Positions 1-8,931 of a stretch of 64,000 nt of DNA are shown here, in pieces; position 1 is the stretch's first letter; each line of letters opens with the position of its first letter. Made by a program: the position numbers and the translations under genes. The notes beneath the pieces are model-generated. The model ran no database searches, had not been told where the DNA came from, and was given only the letters and a program-made list of their open reading frames with translations. The DNA comes from an uncultured Bacteroidia bacterium. GTDB lineage: Bacteria; Bacteroidota; Bacteroidia; Bacteroidales; UBA932. The stretch is from positions 20,873 through 84,872 of the forward strand of contig CACWOH010000016.1 in the NCBI GenBank assembly GCA_902762435.1. The letters are read 5' to 3'.

Positions 1-174
1 GCCGTGGCGGAGGACGTCCAGAAAGTCCACGCCATCTGCGTGAAGTGCGGCAGCCTCGCCAACCACTCCCACCGCCTCAGCAAGAGCCGCGACCTGGTCG
101 TTCTGGGCGAAAAGGACATTTACGAGCCCCTCTGCCGCGACTGCTACAATAAGGCCCGGGCTGCGGAAGAATGA
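1..174 (+). CDS. tdk: Thymidine kinase, C-terminal fragment
   Basis: Only the last 57 residues are inside the window; the start lies upstream. The fragment carries two Cys-X2-Cys pairs (ICVKCG near residue 13 and LCRDCY near residue 48 of the visible part). This is the structural zinc lasso of type II thymidine kinases, which phosphorylate thymidine to dTMP in the salvage pathway. The spacing between the pairs and the short charged tail fit the family. The TGA stop overlaps the ATG of the next gene by four bases, so the two are probably translationally coupled. The catalytic P-loop domain is not visible. Confidence 0.8.
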   Translation, partial: AVAEDVQKVHAICVKCGSLANHSHRLSKSRDLVVLGEKDIYEPLCRDCYNKARAAEE

Positions 175-1061
175 ACCGCATCCTCCAGGATTACCGCTAC
201 TACCTCCGCATGGAACGGAGCCTGTCACCGAACACGGTGGCGGCCTACGGACGGGATGTGGAGGATTTCCTCGCGGCGGTGGAACTGGAGCCGCGTTCGG
301 TGCGCCCGGACGACGTGGAACGTTATCTGGCGGCCCGCACGGCGGGGGACGGAGGCCTGTCGAAGCGCAGCCAGGCCCGCCTGCTGAGCTCGCTCCGCTC
401 CTTCTTCGACTGGCTGGTCCTCGAGGGCGAACGCCCCGACAACCCCTGCGAACTGATCGCGGCGCCCAAGTTGGGGCGTTATCTCCCCGCCGTCCTTTCG
501 GTGGAAGAAGTGACGGCGATCCTCGAGTCCGTGGACACCCGGCAGGGAAGCTGGACGGCTTTCCGCGACCGGGCCATCCTCGAAATCCTTTACGGCTGCG
601 GGCTGCGCGTATCGGAAGCCTGCGGGCTGCTGATTTCGCACGTCTATCTCAAGGAAGGCTTCGTCCGCGTGGTCGGGAAGGGCAACAAGGAGCGGCTCGT
701 TCCCCTCGGGGAGGTGGCCGCCGAGGCCTTCTCGGCCTACCTCGACGCCCGTCCGCAGGCCGCGGAACCGGCCTTCGACGACGTCGCGTTCCTGAACAAA
801 AACGGCCGCCCGTTAAGCCGGGTGGCCATCTTCAACCTGGTCAAGAGCCAGGCGCTCAAAGCAGGTGTCAACAAGGAAATCTCCCCCCACACCTTCCGTC
901 ATTCATTCGCAACGCACCTCATCGAGAACGGCGCCGACCTCCGCGTCGTACAGGAGATGCTGGGGCACGAGTCCATCCTGACCACGGAAATCTACACCCA
1001 CATCGACACCGCCACCTGGCAGGCCGAGGTGCTTTCTCACCATCCGCGCCGCAAGGCCTAG
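171..1061 (+). CDS. xerD: Tyrosine recombinase XerD/XerC family
   Basis: A 296-residue site-specific recombinase, the normal length for chromosomal Xer enzymes that resolve chromosome dimers at dif. An N-terminal SAM-like core-binding domain (about 1-90) precedes the catalytic domain. The catalytic set is complete: R146 (GLRVSE), K170 (VGKGNKE), H240 and R243 (HTFRHSF), H266 (LGHES) and nucleophile Y275 (TEIYTHI). It overlaps the tdk stop by four bases (ATGA), which supports the start. It converges on manA with a four-base overlap. Housekeeping Xer is favoured over a mobile-element integrase because of its length and context, with no att-like repeats or cargo beside it. XerC and XerD cannot be told apart by eye. 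Confidence 0.85.
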   Translation: MNRILQDYRYYLRMERSLSPNTVAAYGRDVEDFLAAVELEPRSVRPDDVERYLAARTAGDGGLSKRSQARLLSSLRSFFDWLVLEGERPDNPCELIAAPKLGRYLPAVLSVEEVTAILESVDTRQGSWTAFRDRAILEILYGCGLRVSEACGLLISHVYLKEGFVRVVGKGNKERLVPLGEVAAEAFSAYLDARPQAAEPAFDDVAFLNKNGRPLSRVAIFNLVKSQALKAGVNKEISPHTFRHSFATHLIENGADLRVVQEMLGHESILTTEIYTHIDTATWQAEVLSHHPRRKA

Positions 1062-2026
1062 CCCCGCACGATCAGCAATTCCGCCCCGCCGGACAACTCC
1101 AGGTCATCCGCGTTCGCGGGGATGAACAGCGTGTCGCCCTTGTGGAAATGCAAGGGGGTGTCCCCTTCATAAAGACAACCGGCCCCCTCCAGGCAGAGCA
1201 TGACCCGGTAAGATTCCGGCTGCGGCGGAAGGACGACGCCCTCCCCTTTCAGCAGGCAGCGCTCCACCTGGAAATACGGGCATTTGCAGAGGGACTCCTC
1301 GGCAAAGCCGCGCCGGTAACGGAGCACGCGCATCGGCTGGCGCGGATGCTGCGAACCGCTCAGGTCCGCTACATCCAAAGCCTTGTCCACGTGCAGCTGA
1401 CGGGGCCGCCCGTCCTTGCCCAGGCGTCCGTAGTCATACAGGCGGTAGGTCAGGTTCGAGCTCTGCTGGATCTCGGCGATCAGCACGCCGCTTCCGATAG
1501 CGTGGATCGTGCCGGCGGGGATGAAGAACACATCGTTCTTCCGTACCGGGACCCAGTGCAGACAGGACTCCAGGGTCCCCCGCTCCAGGCAGCCGCGCAA
1601 ATGTTCCGCGGTCATCATCCGGTTCAGCCCGAACACCAGTTTCGCACCCGGCTCCGCGTCCACCACGAACCACATCTCCGTCTTTCCTTCCTGGCCGCCC
1701 TCGTTTGCGGAAGCGTAAGCATCGTCCGGATGCACCTGCACCGACAGGTTATCCTTCGCATCGATCAGTTTCACGAGGATGTGCAAACCGCCGTTGCGGA
1801 CCGAGGGCGAGGTACCGAGATACTCCGGATGCACCGCGAGCACCTCGGCCAGCGTCCGGCCTTTCATTTCGCCGGAGGCCGCGAACGAAGGCCCGTCCGG
1901 ATGGACGGAACATTCCCAGGTCTCGGCCAACGGCTGAAGAGGCAGCTCCTTGTAGAACTGCCTCTTCAGCCGGGTGCCGCCCCAGATGTAATCTTTGCCG
2001 GAAGGCTTCAGCAGAAAGGTCTTCAT
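1058..2026 (-). CDS. manA: Mannose-6-phosphate isomerase, class I, short type
   Basis: 322 residues. Interconverts fructose-6-phosphate and mannose-6-phosphate, the entry to GDP-mannose. The N-terminal cupin holds the zinc ligands in QVHPDD and KTEMWFV, followed by a catalytic-domain stretch FFIPAGTIHAIGSG. The open frame runs 62 codons further upstream, but that extension is out-of-frame manC sequence. The ATG at 2026 overlaps the manC stop by four bases and gives the normal N-terminus (MKTFLLKPSGKDYIWGG). It is the last gene of the glycan locus and converges on xerD. A second, unrelated-looking ManA lies at 48659, so this copy is probably dedicated to the glycan. Confidence 0.85.
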   Translation of the reverse strand: MKTFLLKPSGKDYIWGGTRLKRQFYKELPLQPLAETWECSVHPDGPSFAASGEMKGRTLAEVLAVHPEYLGTSPSVRNGGLHILVKLIDAKDNLSVQVHPDDAYASANEGGQEGKTEMWFVVDAEPGAKLVFGLNRMMTAEHLRGCLERGTLESCLHWVPVRKNDVFFIPAGTIHAIGSGVLIAEIQQSSNLTYRLYDYGRLGKDGRPRQLHVDKALDVADLSGSQHPRQPMRVLRYRRGFAEESLCKCPYFQVERCLLKGEGVVLPPQPESYRVMLCLEGAGCLYEGDTPLHFHKGDTLFIPANADDLELSGGAELLIVRG

Positions 2027-3333
2027 TCCTGGTATTTCCGCTTGTCGTGTACGGTGATGTTCTGCCCCAGCTGCACCTCGATGAGGGTCAGTTCGCTCAA
2101 GGCGCGGATCCGGTGCTTGCAGCCCGCGAGGATCGTGACCACGTCGCCCGGGCGCACGTTCTGCGTCATCCCGTCGATCAGGGTCTCCCCCTCTCCGGAC
2201 ACCACCGTCCACACCTCGTCGCGATGCGCATGGGTATGGTAACTCATCTGTTGGCCGGGTTTCAGGGTCACCTTGACCGTCATCCCGTCCGGCTGCACGT
2301 CCAGCACCTGGTAGTTTCCCCAGGACTTCTGGGCGAACATGATCTGCTGCTCCATGTTGTCCACGTAGGGCTTGAGCCGCCCCGCAGCCTCTTTGCTTGT
2401 TACCAGGATCCCGTCCAGCGCCGCCGCCACGACCGTGTCCTTCAGCCCCATGCAGAGCACGGGTACATTCAGTTCATTGACGACGTTCACCCCTTCGCAG
2501 CCCTCGCCCAGGACGGCCTTGCCCATCGTAGGTTCCGTCATCGCCTCCGTGAGCGTGTTCCAGGTTCCCAGGTCCTTCCACGTTCCGGAGAAACGCATCA
2601 CGGCGATGTCACGCTCGTGCTCCACCACCGCATAGTCGAAACTGATTCTCGTCAGGGTTTCGTAGCGGGCGAACAGGTCCTCATAGTCCTTGAAACCGAT
2701 GAGTTCACGCGCACGGTCCAGGACATACCCCAGTTTGAAGGCGAAGACGCCGCCGTTCCACAGGGCTCCCTGCGCGATATACTCCTTCGCCACGGCCTCC
2801 GACGGCTTCTCCTTGAAGGTATCCACCGGGCTGACAGGATCCTGGGTGCGCGAAATGATGTAGCCGTATTTCTCGCTCGGGTAGGTCGGTTCGACGCCCA
2901 TCAGGACCAGGTTGGCCGTACCCGCCTGCGCGAGTTCGGAAAGCCTGCGGACCGCAGCGAAATACGAGTCCTCCACATATGGGTCCACGGGGCACACCAC
3001 CACGGCCTCGTCCTCCCCCACGCCCTTCACGTCGCGCAGGAACGCGGCGGAGAGTGCGATGGCCGGGAAGGTGTCTCGGCGGCAGGGCTCGATGCTCACG
3101 TCCACCGCGTCCCCCAACTGGTTGTGGATGGCGGACACCTGACTCTTCGAGGTCGCGATGGTCACGGTCGCGTCCGGATCCACCGCCTTGAGCTGGCGGA
3201 ACACCCGCTGGACCATCGACTCGTACGAGCCGTCCTCCCGCCTGAAGATGGGGATGAACTGCTTGGAGCGGATTTCGTTCGAAAGCGGCCAAAGCCGCTT
3301 CCCCGAGCCGCCGGAAAGGAGGATGATATGCAT
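2023..3333 (-). CDS. manC: Mannose-1-phosphate guanylyltransferase (GDP-mannose pyrophosphorylase)
   Basis: 436 residues. Makes GDP-mannose from mannose-1-phosphate and GTP in the cytoplasm. The N-terminal nucleotidyltransferase signature LLSGGSGKRLWPLS is followed by the substrate loop RSKQFIPI. VEPTYPSEKYGYI and the FKEKP motif (residues about 160-185) are typical of ManC. The C-terminal cupin (about 340-436, with HTHAHRDEVW) matches the type II isomerase-like tail, which may or may not be active. It sits between an aminotransferase and manA with overlaps, so GDP-mannose supply is an operon module. No phosphomannomutase gene is in the window, so that step must be encoded elsewhere. Confidence 0.88.
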   Translation of the reverse strand: MHIILLSGGSGKRLWPLSNEIRSKQFIPIFRREDGSYESMVQRVFRQLKAVDPDATVTIATSKSQVSAIHNQLGDAVDVSIEPCRRDTFPAIALSAAFLRDVKGVGEDEAVVVCPVDPYVEDSYFAAVRRLSELAQAGTANLVLMGVEPTYPSEKYGYIISRTQDPVSPVDTFKEKPSEAVAKEYIAQGALWNGGVFAFKLGYVLDRARELIGFKDYEDLFARYETLTRISFDYAVVEHERDIAVMRFSGTWKDLGTWNTLTEAMTEPTMGKAVLGEGCEGVNVVNELNVPVLCMGLKDTVVAAALDGILVTSKEAAGRLKPYVDNMEQQIMFAQKSWGNYQVLDVQPDGMTVKVTLKPGQQMSYHTHAHRDEVWTVVSGEGETLIDGMTQNVRPGDVVTILAGCKHRIRALSELTLIEVQLGQNITVHDKRKYQE

Positions 3334-3337
3334 AGGA

Positions 3338-4588
3338 CTATTCTTCGATCAGCCCCTTGATGCCGTCGATGATGTAAGCGACGTCATCGTCGGAGACCAT
3401 CGGGCCGGAAGGGAGGCACATGCCCACCTTGAAAAGAGCCTCGCTGACGCCGTTGACATAGGCGGGAGCGTGCTTGTAGACCGGCTGGCGGTGCATGGGT
3501 TTCCAAAGCGGACGGGCCTCGATCTGCAGGGCGTCCAGCCCCAGGCGCATCGCCTCTACGTTGGCGTTCGGTTCGCAGTCGGTATGGAGCGAACCGCCGC
3601 CGTGCGTGACGCCCGCCGCGCCGCCAACCGCACCGGTAACGGGCACCGTATAGGCGCGGTCCTGCCCCTTTACCCGAAGGTCAGGGTCCAGGGTGATGGT
3701 GTTCAGCCAGTAGTCGCTGTCGCTGTGCGCATCCGGATTCTTGTGGAAACGGATGCCGGGCACCTGTGCGAAAGCCGCCTCGTAGAGGTCCGCGATGTGC
3801 TTGTGGTGGGCGATATGCTCGTCCGCCACCGTCATCTGGCCGCGGCCGATGCCGGCGCAGATGTTGGACAGGCGGTAATTGTAGCCGATGGCCTCGTGCT
3901 GGTAGTACGGATAAGCCTCGCGGGCCTGGGTGGCATACCACATGATCTTCTTCTTCGCCTCGGCGTCCGGGCAGATGAGTGCGCCGCCGCCCGAGGTCGT
4001 GATCATCTTATTGCCGTTGAAGGACAAGATGCCGTACTGCCCGAAGGTGCCGAGCACCTGGCCGTCGTACCGGCTGCCGAAGCCTTCAGCCGCGTCCTCG
4101 ATGATGGGAATACCGTATTTCTCGCCGACCGCGAGGATCTCGCGGATCCGGTAAGGCATCCCGTACAGGGCCACCGGAACGATGGCCTTCGGCTTCCGGC
4201 CCGTCTTGGCGATGCGGTCCCGGACGGCCTCTTCCAGCAGTTCCGGGTCCATGTTCCAGGAGTCCTTCTCGCTGTCAACGAGCACGGGGGTCGCTCCGAG
4301 ATACGTCACCGGATGCGTGCTCGCGCAGAAGGTAAACGACTGTACCAGCACTTCGTCGCCCGGGCCCACGCCGCAGGCGATCAGCGCCAGATGCACCGCC
4401 GCCGTGCCGGAGCACAGGGCGACAACCGATTTACCTTCCCCGACGAAAGCCTCCAGGTCCGCCTCAAAGCCGTTCACGTTCGGTCCGAGGGGCACGACCC
4501 AATTGGTGTCGAAAGCCTCCTGGATATATTTTTGCTCGAGTCCCGCCTCGCTCATGTGCGCAAGGCAGAGATAGATTCTATTTCTCAC
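3338..4588 (-). CDS. DegT/DnrJ/EryC1-type PLP sugar aminotransferase
   Basis: 416 residues, PLP-dependent transferase of the nucleotide-sugar aminotransferase family. SGTAAVHLAL binds the cofactor phosphate, IIEDAAEGFGS contains the Asp that contacts the pyridine nitrogen, and SFNGNKMITTSGGG carries the Schiff-base lysine. The likely job is amination of a 4-keto (or 3-keto) nucleotide sugar for the glycan; the substrate cannot be read from sequence. The start is GTG at 4588, because MSEAGLE eleven residues later would remove the first strand. About 40 extra residues (GAVGGAAGVTHGG region) lie between the large and small domains. It pairs logically with the PglD-like acyltransferase at 15878, but no 4,6-dehydratase is present in the window. 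Confidence 0.82.
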   Translation of the reverse strand: MRNRIYLCLAHMSEAGLEQKYIQEAFDTNWVVPLGPNVNGFEADLEAFVGEGKSVVALCSGTAAVHLALIACGVGPGDEVLVQSFTFCASTHPVTYLGATPVLVDSEKDSWNMDPELLEEAVRDRIAKTGRKPKAIVPVALYGMPYRIREILAVGEKYGIPIIEDAAEGFGSRYDGQVLGTFGQYGILSFNGNKMITTSGGGALICPDAEAKKKIMWYATQAREAYPYYQHEAIGYNYRLSNICAGIGRGQMTVADEHIAHHKHIADLYEAAFAQVPGIRFHKNPDAHSDSDYWLNTITLDPDLRVKGQDRAYTVPVTGAVGGAAGVTHGGGSLHTDCEPNANVEAMRLGLDALQIEARPLWKPMHRQPVYKHAPAYVNGVSEALFKVGMCLPSGPMVSDDDVAYIIDGIKGLIEE

Positions 4589-4607
4589 GTTTTGCTCGTT
4601 TATCGGG

Positions 4608-4615
4608 CAAAGATA
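4608..4615 (-). promoter_or_regulatory. Candidate internal promoter, -7 box TATCTTTG
   Basis: Read on the minus strand the box is TATCTTTG, a perfect TAnnTTTG, about 19 nt before the GTG of the aminotransferase. The -33 position has TTA instead of TTG at a spacing of 19. The 60-base gap here is the largest in this part of the locus. It could drive aminotransferase-manC-manA independently of the distant capsule promoter. Confidence 0.5.
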
Positions 4616-4648
4616 AGAAAAATAACGCGAATTGTAAGCGGGGAACCA

Positions 4649-5785
4649 CTACCGACCCAGTTTCAGCTTGATGCGCGGGTCGAATATAAGTGCCGGGAGA
4701 GCCACGAAAGCGGTCTTGATTTTATGTAACAAGCGGAAAAAAGACTCTGCAGGGAAATAACGCGATACCTTCAAGACGCGCCAGACGCCATAAACCACCC
4801 GGACGAACCATCCCCGATTTCTGTATTTTTTCCTGTCGCCGTAAAGTCCAAAATGACCGCCCTCAAATATATCGGCAATCAGCAGGGCACCCAACTTTTC
4901 ATCAGGAGCAGTCAATATGCAGTTCTCAGGCAGACCGAGCACATAACGCTCTACCCACATGACCGCCCGTGCCATTTTCAACATGCCCAGGCTTTTCCAT
5001 GTTGAAACGATCTCTTCTTTCTGCCGCTCATCCATCCCGTCCAACGCCTTCAACACGTAGAAATAATCGACAAAATGCTTCAGACCGACCCCCCCGGCTT
5101 CAACATGGATCATAATATGACCCAGTTGATATACGGCATTGAAATCAGGAGTAGGTATCGCCACATCCATATCGGTATCAGCCAACCTGACAGAGTGCCT
5201 CATCTGCCGTTCCTTGTTCTCTTGCAGCCAATGTTGAAGTATTCTGTTAACACGCGGCCGATAAAATTTCAAAGGCGTGTCGTGCAAGTCGACCGGCGTA
5301 TCTTTGAACAAAGGAAATTTGATGTGCTTGAACATTTCCTCCTGTCCCGGGAACCGGCTCCGGACATAGTTCTTGAGTTGAGCACGGTCAGCGTCCACCC
5401 ACACATCAATATCGCCGGGCATGCGCAAATAAGGATATGGATACATCATCGCATTTCCCTGCCCCTTGAGAATGCAACTGCGGAAACCGGCTTCTCGGAG
5501 ATGCTCCGAAAGTTGAACTGCCTGCCTGTTTAAAGCTTCATTCCGATTCTGGATCACGACAAGCACCCCCTTCCATTTTAAGGAGAGCTTCTCCTCAATC
5601 CGGACAGAATCAAACTGAATCGGGCTACATATCCCGGCGACAGCCTGTCGACGGGAAAAACGAAATACGCCCTCCCAGTCCTGAATGTCAGGTACGTTCG
5701 AGGATGGGTTGAGCACAAATCGCAACCATTGAATCCGTTCGTCGTTGAGAATCTGTGTTTTCACAGAGAAAGACTCCCTCATCAA
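4649..5785 (-). CDS. Nucleotidyltransferase family protein (NTP_transf_5 type), copy 1
   Basis: 378 residues. The recognisable core is LKGQGNAMMYP followed by MPGDIDVWV, matching the G-x-x-x plus D-x-D pattern of the minimal nucleotidyltransferase fold in the family Pfam calls NTP_transf_5. A helical C-terminal part contains HIMIHVEAGGVGLKHFVDYF, also seen as a similar H-x(n)-RQLYDW block in the neighbouring paralogue. The biochemical substrate of this family is not established. Members are common in Bacteroidota capsule loci. The start overlaps the upstream stop by four bases. Role here: unknown transfer of a nucleotidyl group during glycan assembly, by association only. Confidence 0.68.
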   Translation of the reverse strand: MMRESFSVKTQILNDERIQWLRFVLNPSSNVPDIQDWEGVFRFSRRQAVAGICSPIQFDSVRIEEKLSLKWKGVLVVIQNRNEALNRQAVQLSEHLREAGFRSCILKGQGNAMMYPYPYLRMPGDIDVWVDADRAQLKNYVRSRFPGQEEMFKHIKFPLFKDTPVDLHDTPLKFYRPRVNRILQHWLQENKERQMRHSVRLADTDMDVAIPTPDFNAVYQLGHIMIHVEAGGVGLKHFVDYFYVLKALDGMDERQKEEIVSTWKSLGMLKMARAVMWVERYVLGLPENCILTAPDEKLGALLIADIFEGGHFGLYGDRKKYRNRGWFVRVVYGVWRVLKVSRYFPAESFFRLLHKIKTAFVALPALIFDPRIKLKLGR

Positions 5786-6864
5786 AGACCCAACTTCAGC
5801 TTGATGCGCAGCATGTTGAAAACCAGGGCCGGAAAGGACTCCCCGGGATAGACCAACTTATACTTCCATCTGTTCCGGAGCAGGACCTGTGCCTCACGCA
5901 GATAATACCGGAAAGAGCCTCTCTTGTACTTGTTGGCGTCGTCCGGGTCGCACAAAGCCGCCCATACGCGCTCCCGGACCGGTGTCTCATCCGGCGGTAT
6001 CGGGAGCTCCAGATCCACGGAGAGCTTCTCCCGGATGATCCAGGAAATGATACCGGCGAAACGCATCATCCCGGACGCCTCGTAAAGCCGGCAGACCTCC
6101 CACCAGTTGATCTGGCCGCCATCTTGCCGGACCAGCAGGACCCAGTCGTAGAGCTGGCGCAGCTCCGTCTCGGCCGAGGCAAAGTGCGCCGACATATGCC
6201 GCATCAGGAAGACCGCTTCCATGGTGGGAGACATCCGGTACGCATTGTCCATTTTCGCACCAGGCAGGGCGAAAGGCCTGCGCTCGCGTTCGGCCAATCC
6301 CTTCAACGCCTCGTCCAGGACCCGGTTGCACTTGTGGTTCTCCAGGTCCACGAAATCGTAATGGTTTTCCAGCAGCACGCCCTCCCAGGATGCCTGGGTG
6401 TGGTGATGATAATACTCCCGGCCGGCGATGCCGTTCTCCGCCAACGCCTCCGCGCCCTCCCGGGCGCGGCCGAAAAGATAGAAATCCAGGTCTCCGAAGT
6501 AGCGAAGCTCTAAGGAAGGATAGCGCAGCGAAAGGGTCGCTCCCTTGATGAACATCACGTCCAGCCCCCGCTCCCGGAACAATCCGGCCAGGCGAGGGAC
6601 CAGCGCCAGGCGGCGCCGCTGGTCCTCCGCAAGTTTCTCGGCCATCAGGCGCCCCTCGATGGCCGTCGTCCAGGTAGCGGTGCGGTCAGGAGGGAGTTTG
6701 TCGAACATCGACACCACCAGCGGCAGCACGCGCTGCTTCGTCGAGAGAGACAGGATCTTTTCCCACTCTTCATTGCCGCGCGGCAGTTCCCGCTCCTGAT
6801 GGACCGGGAGGTCGAATGCGCGGTTCAGGATGCCGATGAGGGTGTCGATGACGGAGGGTGTCAC
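5782..6864 (-). CDS. Nucleotidyltransferase family protein (NTP_transf_5 type), copy 2
   Basis: 360 residues, a diverged paralogue of the next gene downstream. Shared landmarks are MFIKGATLSLRYPS followed by YFGDLDFYLFG (D-x-D metal site, about residues 120-145) and the C-terminal MRHMSAHF with LRQLYDWVLL. Both proteins end in a similar basic stretch (IKLKLG). The substrate is unknown. The two copies overlap by four bases and are probably translated together, perhaps as a complex or as two enzymes with different acceptors. GC content is higher than in copy 1, so this is not a very recent duplication. Confidence 0.68.
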   Translation of the reverse strand: MTPSVIDTLIGILNRAFDLPVHQERELPRGNEEWEKILSLSTKQRVLPLVVSMFDKLPPDRTATWTTAIEGRLMAEKLAEDQRRRLALVPRLAGLFRERGLDVMFIKGATLSLRYPSLELRYFGDLDFYLFGRAREGAEALAENGIAGREYYHHHTQASWEGVLLENHYDFVDLENHKCNRVLDEALKGLAERERRPFALPGAKMDNAYRMSPTMEAVFLMRHMSAHFASAETELRQLYDWVLLVRQDGGQINWWEVCRLYEASGMMRFAGIISWIIREKLSVDLELPIPPDETPVRERVWAALCDPDDANKYKRGSFRYYLREAQVLLRNRWKYKLVYPGESFPALVFNMLRIKLKLGL

Positions 6865-6870
6865 GGGTTA

Positions 6871-8286
6871 TTACTTGGCGGCCGCCGTATTGAAGGTGCA
6901 GTTGGTAAACTTGTTGGTCTCTTTACTGAACTTGGCCCGTACGCTGTCGCTATCCTCCCCAAATTCACAATTCACGAACTCTATGTGTTTGGAGGTGTAT
7001 CGGGAGTTATCAGATTTCTTGTACAAGGACGGAATCTTACAATTCTCAAATCGCATCCAATAGGTAGCCGTAATCCTCAATCTGGAAGTAAAACGACAGT
7101 TCTTGATCGTCGTAGCCACAACCCCGAACCCCGGCAGGTTATTCAAAGATGAGGCGACATCATAATAATTGTCCGCAAAAGTGCAATCATCCATCACCAC
7201 CTTCCTATTCCCGAGAGCCGGGTAGGTAGACACCTTATCCGGTTCAAAATCAATCGCACATCTTGGCGCCGTCCCCTTGACTTTGTCTGTGCCGCAACCT
7301 TCGAAATGGCACTTGGTAATCGTAACATTCCTTGCCCCGATAGCAACGCCGTTTCTCCGCGCCCGAAGTATCTTTACCCGCTCCATCGTGAGGTTGGAAG
7401 CCCAGCGCTGGTTCTGCTCATCCGGATAATATGATCCGTTATAGATAAGGCAATCCCCAAACGAATCAGAGATGGTAATGTCTCTGAAGGTAAAATCTTT
7501 ACAGCGCATACATCTGAATATCTGCCCCCACTCCCCATAATAACTCTTACCTAAGAAAGGAGAATCATAGCGATGCCAATCATTATCCCCGGCAATGGTC
7601 CCGGTTCCGTCAACAATGACATTCTCTTTTCCATATTCCCAGAAGACATAGTATGCCCCTTGATTGGTCGGAAGCATCTTCAACGTGTTGTTGATGGTCA
7701 GGTGCGTATTGGACGGTATTGTAAAAATCCTCAAATAGGCAAACTTATCGGTGTCCAATTCTGAATAGACGTGCTTTTTTTGACCGTCAACCACCGTGGT
7801 CGAAACCAAATTCGCCAAATCCGCTCTTCCTTTGTACGGAAGTTCAAAAAAATACTTTCGATTCTCCTCAAAGAAAATATGGCAAGAAGTCGAATCGTTG
7901 GAAAAAGCCAGGATATTACTTATCACACGATTGGACACATACTCGGGAGAGTCGTCAAAAGCGAACCAGCCATCGTGCACCTCCGGGACATTCCAAGTCC
8001 CGGAAACAACCAGGTTCAGGCCGAATGCGGGACGCGTCTGCAACATCTGAATCGAAGTTCCCGTTCCGACAATCTTTCCGCCATCGAGCGAACCTCCGGC
8101 AAAAACCAGTGTTTTGCCAGCCGGGACAGTCACAGTGGTATCGGCAAGCGTCATGTCTCCCCTGACAAAAAAAACATCGCCGGGGACGTTCAGCATCTCC
8201 TGCGTCAGGATCCCGGTAATCTGCCCCACGGCCGAAGCGGAGAAACAGATCGATGAAAGAACCAGGAAAACAAAAAAACGTTTCAT
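6871..8286 (-). CDS. Secreted right-handed beta-helix protein
   Basis: 471 residues with a clear signal peptide (MKRFFVFLVLSSICFSASA). Regularly spaced short beta strands and Asn/Gly turns (residues about 200-440, e.g. NLTMERVKILRARRNGVAIG and NVTITKCHFEGC) indicate a parallel beta-helix as in pectate-lyase-like proteins. It would act in the periplasm or at the surface. Within a glycan operon it could be a lyase, hydrolase or epimerase of the polymer, or a non-enzymatic binder; no family-specific catalytic set is recognised. The N-terminal segment rich in VPAGKTLVFAGG resembles the cap found in other Bacteroidota beta-helix proteins. Confidence 0.65.
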   Translation of the reverse strand: MKRFFVFLVLSSICFSASAVGQITGILTQEMLNVPGDVFFVRGDMTLADTTVTVPAGKTLVFAGGSLDGGKIVGTGTSIQMLQTRPAFGLNLVVSGTWNVPEVHDGWFAFDDSPEYVSNRVISNILAFSNDSTSCHIFFEENRKYFFELPYKGRADLANLVSTTVVDGQKKHVYSELDTDKFAYLRIFTIPSNTHLTINNTLKMLPTNQGAYYVFWEYGKENVIVDGTGTIAGDNDWHRYDSPFLGKSYYGEWGQIFRCMRCKDFTFRDITISDSFGDCLIYNGSYYPDEQNQRWASNLTMERVKILRARRNGVAIGARNVTITKCHFEGCGTDKVKGTAPRCAIDFEPDKVSTYPALGNRKVVMDDCTFADNYYDVASSLNNLPGFGVVATTIKNCRFTSRLRITATYWMRFENCKIPSLYKKSDNSRYTSKHIEFVNCEFGEDSDSVRAKFSKETNKFTNCTFNTAAAK

Positions 8287-8298
8287 ACTATTTCTATT

Positions 8299-8907
8299 TT
8301 AGTTATATCCGTTGAACGGCTCCGAGGTCGCCTGTCCCTCTTCGGAAATGCCTTCCCGCCTGAAAACCTTCAGGATGGTCATGAAAAAGATTTTCAAATC
8401 CAGCCAGAAGGTCAGGTGATCCACATAGTAAACATCATATTCCAGCCGCTTGGTAAAGGAAATCGCGTTGCGGCCGTGCACCTGCGCCCAGCCGGAGATG
8501 CCGGGCCGGACTTCGTGCCGGCGCATCTGCTCCGGAGAGTAAAGGGGCAGGTATTCCACCTTCCAAGGGCGGGGGCCGATGAATGCCATATCGCCCTTCA
8601 GGATATTGATCAATTGCGGAAGTTCATCCAGGGAGAGGCTGCGGACCACCTTGCCGATCCGGGTGAGACGCTGCGCATCGGGAAGCAAGTTCCCCTCCGC
8701 GTCGCGCTCATCGGTCATCGTCTTGAATTTAAGGACCTTGAAGATCTTCGCGTCCTTTCCGGGCCGCTCCTGCGTAAAAAACGCCCCCGCCCCCTTGTTG
8801 GCGAAATGCAGGACCACCATAACAATCAGGATCAGCCAGCCCAGCAGAATCAGTGCCAGCAGCGCCCCGAGAAAACTCAGGCAACGTTTGAGAAAGTGTT
8901 TGTACAT
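8299..8907 (-). CDS. Monotopic phosphoglycosyl transferase (PglC/bacterial sugar transferase)
   Basis: 202 residues, the short core form with one N-terminal membrane-entering hydrophobic segment (about 10-35) and no extra N-terminal helices. Family landmarks are present: FTQERPGKDAKIF, KFKTM, the catalytic Asp-Glu pair in SLDELPQLINIL, GPRP, and RPGISGWAQVHGRN. Such enzymes transfer a phospho-sugar from a UDP-sugar to undecaprenyl phosphate on the inner membrane and start repeat-unit assembly. It is the only initiating transferase in the locus. With the PglD-like and DegT genes it could start with an acylated amino sugar, but the sugar is inferred. Confidence 0.87.
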   Translation of the reverse strand: MYKHFLKRCLSFLGALLALILLGWLILIVMVVLHFANKGAGAFFTQERPGKDAKIFKVLKFKTMTDERDAEGNLLPDAQRLTRIGKVVRSLSLDELPQLINILKGDMAFIGPRPWKVEYLPLYSPEQMRRHEVRPGISGWAQVHGRNAISFTKRLEYDVYYVDHLTFWLDLKIFFMTILKVFRREGISEEGQATSEPFNGYN

Positions 8908-8931
8908 AAGGCAACTATTACCCCGACGACT

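Noticed and set aside
171-1061. XerD considered as an integrase of a genomic island ending at the glycan locus
   Set aside because: Coupled to tdk, normal Xer length, no tRNA or attachment repeats, no other mobile-element genes.
1705-3360. 551-residue plus-strand open frame opposite manA/manC
   Set aside because: Shadow of GC-rich coding sequence: His/Arg/Leu-rich, no domain pattern, and fully covered by two well-supported minus-strand genes.
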